This document shows positions 5,461 to 6,467 of a DNA stretch of 6,467 nt, piece after piece; the stretch's first letter is position 1, and each line of letters begins with the position of its first letter. The notes under the pieces are model-generated. The model searched no databases and was not told where the DNA came from. It saw nothing but the letters and a program-made list of their open reading frames with translations. The stretch is from NCBI GenBank assembly GCA_003455275.1, contig DMRR01000173.1:1-6467 (forward strand), written 5' to 3'. Origin of the DNA: Bacteroidota bacterium. GTDB taxonomy: Bacteria > Bacteroidota > Bacteroidia > Chitinophagales > UBA10324. A program made the position numbers and the translations under genes.

Positions 5461-5889
5461 ATGCAAAACACCATCAAGCCAAAATCAGTTGACGAATACT
5501 ATAAACTTTTTCCGAAGGAAATTCATCCGATGATTTCTGAAATGCGAAACATCATTCAGAAAGCTGCACCGAAGGCAAAAGAAATTATCAGCTACAATAT
5601 GCCTGCTTACAAGCAGCATGGTGTGTTGGTTTATTTCGCTGCATATAAAAATCACATTGGATTTTATCCGACATCAAGCGGAGTGAGAGTTTTTGCAGAT
5701 GAACTGAAAGCATACAAAACTTCGAAAGGGGCGATTCAATTTCCCATTAACGAAAAACTTCCGGTGAAGTTGATTCAGAAAATTGTTCGCTTTAGAGTGA
5801 ACGAAGACAAAGAGAAATTTGAAAGAAAAATATTATTGAAAGTAAATTTCTCAAAGAATAAAAAGCCATCATCTGTAAAAAAATCTTAA
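5461..5889 (+). CDS. DUF1801 / YdhG-like protein
   Basis: A 142-residue cytoplasmic protein. The DUF1801 domain covers roughly residues 8-125: VDEYYKLFPKEIHPMISEMR (10-29) is the opening helix pair, EIISYNMPAYKQHGVLVYFA (41-60) the core, AAYKNHIGFYP (60-70) the strand with KxHIGxYP, KTSKGAIQFPINEKLP (86-101) the second core strand, and KLIQKIVRFRVNE (103-115) the last helix. Some members, such as Bacillus subtilis YdhG (Fra), are reported as frataxin-like iron chaperones, but the role in this setting is open. The Lys-rich tail (123-142) is probably disordered. A weak AGG at 5453-5455 lies 5 bp before the ATG. It follows the broken DoxX gene by 36 bp and belongs to the same rightward cluster. 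Confidence 0.88.
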   Translation: MQNTIKPKSVDEYYKLFPKEIHPMISEMRNIIQKAAPKAKEIISYNMPAYKQHGVLVYFAAYKNHIGFYPTSSGVRVFADELKAYKTSKGAIQFPINEKLPVKLIQKIVRFRVNEDKEKFERKILLKVNFSKNKKPSSVKKS

Positions 5890-5913
5890 ATCAAAAATCT
5901 AAAATCCAAAATC
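5886..5913 (+). repeat. Four tandem 7-bp units, consensus NNAAATC
   Basis: The units TTAAATC, AAAAATC, TAAAATC and CAAAATC are adjacent, preceded by a further partial unit AAATC (5881-5885). The array overlaps the stop codon of the DUF1801 gene and ends 7 bp before the next ATG. The same kind of unit recurs at 6366-6425 before the next gene. Confidence 0.6.
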
Positions 5914-5920
5914 CTTAATT

Positions 5921-6343
5921 ATGGAAACAACAACAAATACAATTACTGTTGAAACAACTGTAAACAATCCTGTAGAAAAAGTTTGGACACACTGGAACGA
6001 ACCGCAACACATCACCAAATGGTGCTTTGCTGTTGATGACTGGCATGCACCAAAAGCAGAAAATGATTTGCGCACAGGAGGAACATTCAGCACACGCATG
6101 GAAGCAAAGGACGGAAGTTTTGGTTTCGACTTTGGCGGAGTTTATTCTCTTGTAGAAAATCACAAGACAATCAACTACACAATGGGTGATGGAAGAAAAG
6201 TTTGGATTTCATTTTCTTCAAACGGAAATGAAACTACAATCACAGAAACATTTGAACCGGAAAATGAAAACCCAATTGAAATGCAGAGGGGCGGCTGGCA
6301 AGCAATCATGAATAACTTCAAAAAATATTCTGAGAGTTTGTAG
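5921..6343 (+). CDS. Second SRPBCC/AHSA1-family protein
   Basis: A 140-residue cytoplasmic helix-grip protein, complete from ATG to TAG. ITVETTVNNPVEKVWTHWNE (8-27) gives the first strand and helix, HITKWCFAVDDWHAPKAEND (30-49) the signature region, LRTGGTFSTRMEAKDGSFGF (50-69) and GGVYSLVENHKTINYTMGDG (72-91) the central strands, and MQRGGWQAIMNNFKKYSESL (121-140) the closing helix. It differs clearly from the SRPBCC protein at 4504 (WC instead of WWGP, a shorter C-terminus), so the two are distant paralogues and not a recent duplication. The ligand is unknown. It is separated from the DUF1801 gene by 31 bp made largely of 7-bp repeats, with no Shine-Dalgarno. The product is probably co-expressed with the ArsR-led cluster. 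Confidence 0.9.
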   Translation: METTTNTITVETTVNNPVEKVWTHWNEPQHITKWCFAVDDWHAPKAENDLRTGGTFSTRMEAKDGSFGFDFGGVYSLVENHKTINYTMGDGRKVWISFSSNGNETTITETFEPENENPIEMQRGGWQAIMNNFKKYSESL

Positions 6344-6365
6344 GCAGTTGGCTGTTTTTTCAAGC

Positions 6366-6425
6366 TGTAATTTGTAATCTGTAATCTGCAATCATAAAAT
6401 AATCTCAAATCAAAAATCTTAAATC
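6366..6425 (+). repeat. Array of 7-bp units ending in AATC
   Basis: Units in order are TGTAATT, TGTAATC twice, TGCAATC, an irregular 11-mer ATAAAATAATC, then TCAAATC, AAAAATC and TTAAATC. The last unit is followed by TAAA and the ATG of the next gene. The left half reads as repeated GATTACA on the other strand. The array fills most of the 86-bp gap between the second SRPBCC gene and the VOC gene. Units drift from TGTAATC to AAAAATC along the array. Confidence 0.65.
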
Positions 6426-6429
6426 TAAA

Positions 6430-6467
6430 ATGAAATCAGTTACACCTTTTTTATGGTTCAGTGAGCG
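6430..6467 (+). CDS. Start of a VOC/PhnB-like protein, cut by the window edge
   Basis: Twelve codons are visible, reading MKSVTPFLWFSE. This opening resembles VOC-superfamily proteins of the PhnB / 3-demethylubiquinone methyltransferase-like group, which commonly begin with a short strand ending in PFLWF. Such genes often sit beside SRPBCC, DoxX and DUF1801 genes, which supports the call. The ATG follows a 7-bp repeat array directly, without a Shine-Dalgarno. With so few residues the family is likely but not proven, and no substrate can be suggested. Confidence 0.6.
   Translation, partial: MKSVTPFLWFSE

Noticed and set aside
5899..6408. Minus-strand open frames over the second SRPBCC gene (5899-6099, 5915-6163, 6175-6408)
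   Set aside because: Antisense to an intact conserved gene; Cys- and Phe-rich reverse readings. The last one also reads through the 7-bp array.
5881..6425. CRISPR array or iteron origin made of the short repeats
   Set aside because: Units are 7-8 bp with no spacers, lie between co-directional genes, and no cas or replication initiator gene is present.
1..6467. Insertion sequences, transposases, tRNA or rRNA genes
   Set aside because: No transposase frame, no flanking terminal inverted repeats with target duplications, and no cloverleaf or rRNA-like stretch was recognised on either strand.

Overview
The window looks like chromosomal DNA of a member of the Bacteroidota. The main reasons are a type IX secretion (T9SS) sorting domain on one complete protein and on one gene remnant, the family types present, moderately AT-rich DNA, very A-rich leaders with few Shine-Dalgarno sites, and a TAnnTTTG-type promoter box. 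Genus cannot be read from the sequence.

Layout, left to right. (a) 1-238 holds no intact gene. It has the first codons of a possible leftward gene at the left edge and, at 100-210 on the minus strand, a 36-codon fossil of a T9SS C-terminal sorting domain. (b) 239-943 (+) is cytidylate kinase, cmk, a core nucleotide-metabolism gene. (c) 1036-3977 is a leftward block of three genes: an MbnP-like exported protein, a MauG/MbnH-type di-heme enzyme 2 bp behind it, and a secreted YHYH-domain protein with a T9SS tail. MbnP/MbnH pairs are known for making a copper site through oxidation of tryptophan to kynurenine, so this block is probably a cell-envelope metal or redox system. (d) The 141-bp divergent gap 3978-4118 carries two near-identical palindromes 31 bp apart in front of an ArsR-type repressor gene. 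(e) 4119-6467 is a rightward cluster: ArsR regulator, SRPBCC/AHSA1 protein overlapping it by 17 bp, a DoxX-like membrane protein broken by an in-frame TAG, a DUF1801 protein, a second SRPBCC protein, and the first codons of a VOC/PhnB-like protein that runs off the right edge.

The three intergenic gaps from DoxX to the right edge each contain a short tandem array just before the next start codon: an 8-bp unit once and a 7-bp unit twice. No RNA genes, insertion sequences, CRISPR arrays or origins were seen. The strongest leads are the MbnP/MbnH/YHYH block, the paired operator, the nonsense-interrupted DoxX gene and the small-unit arrays.
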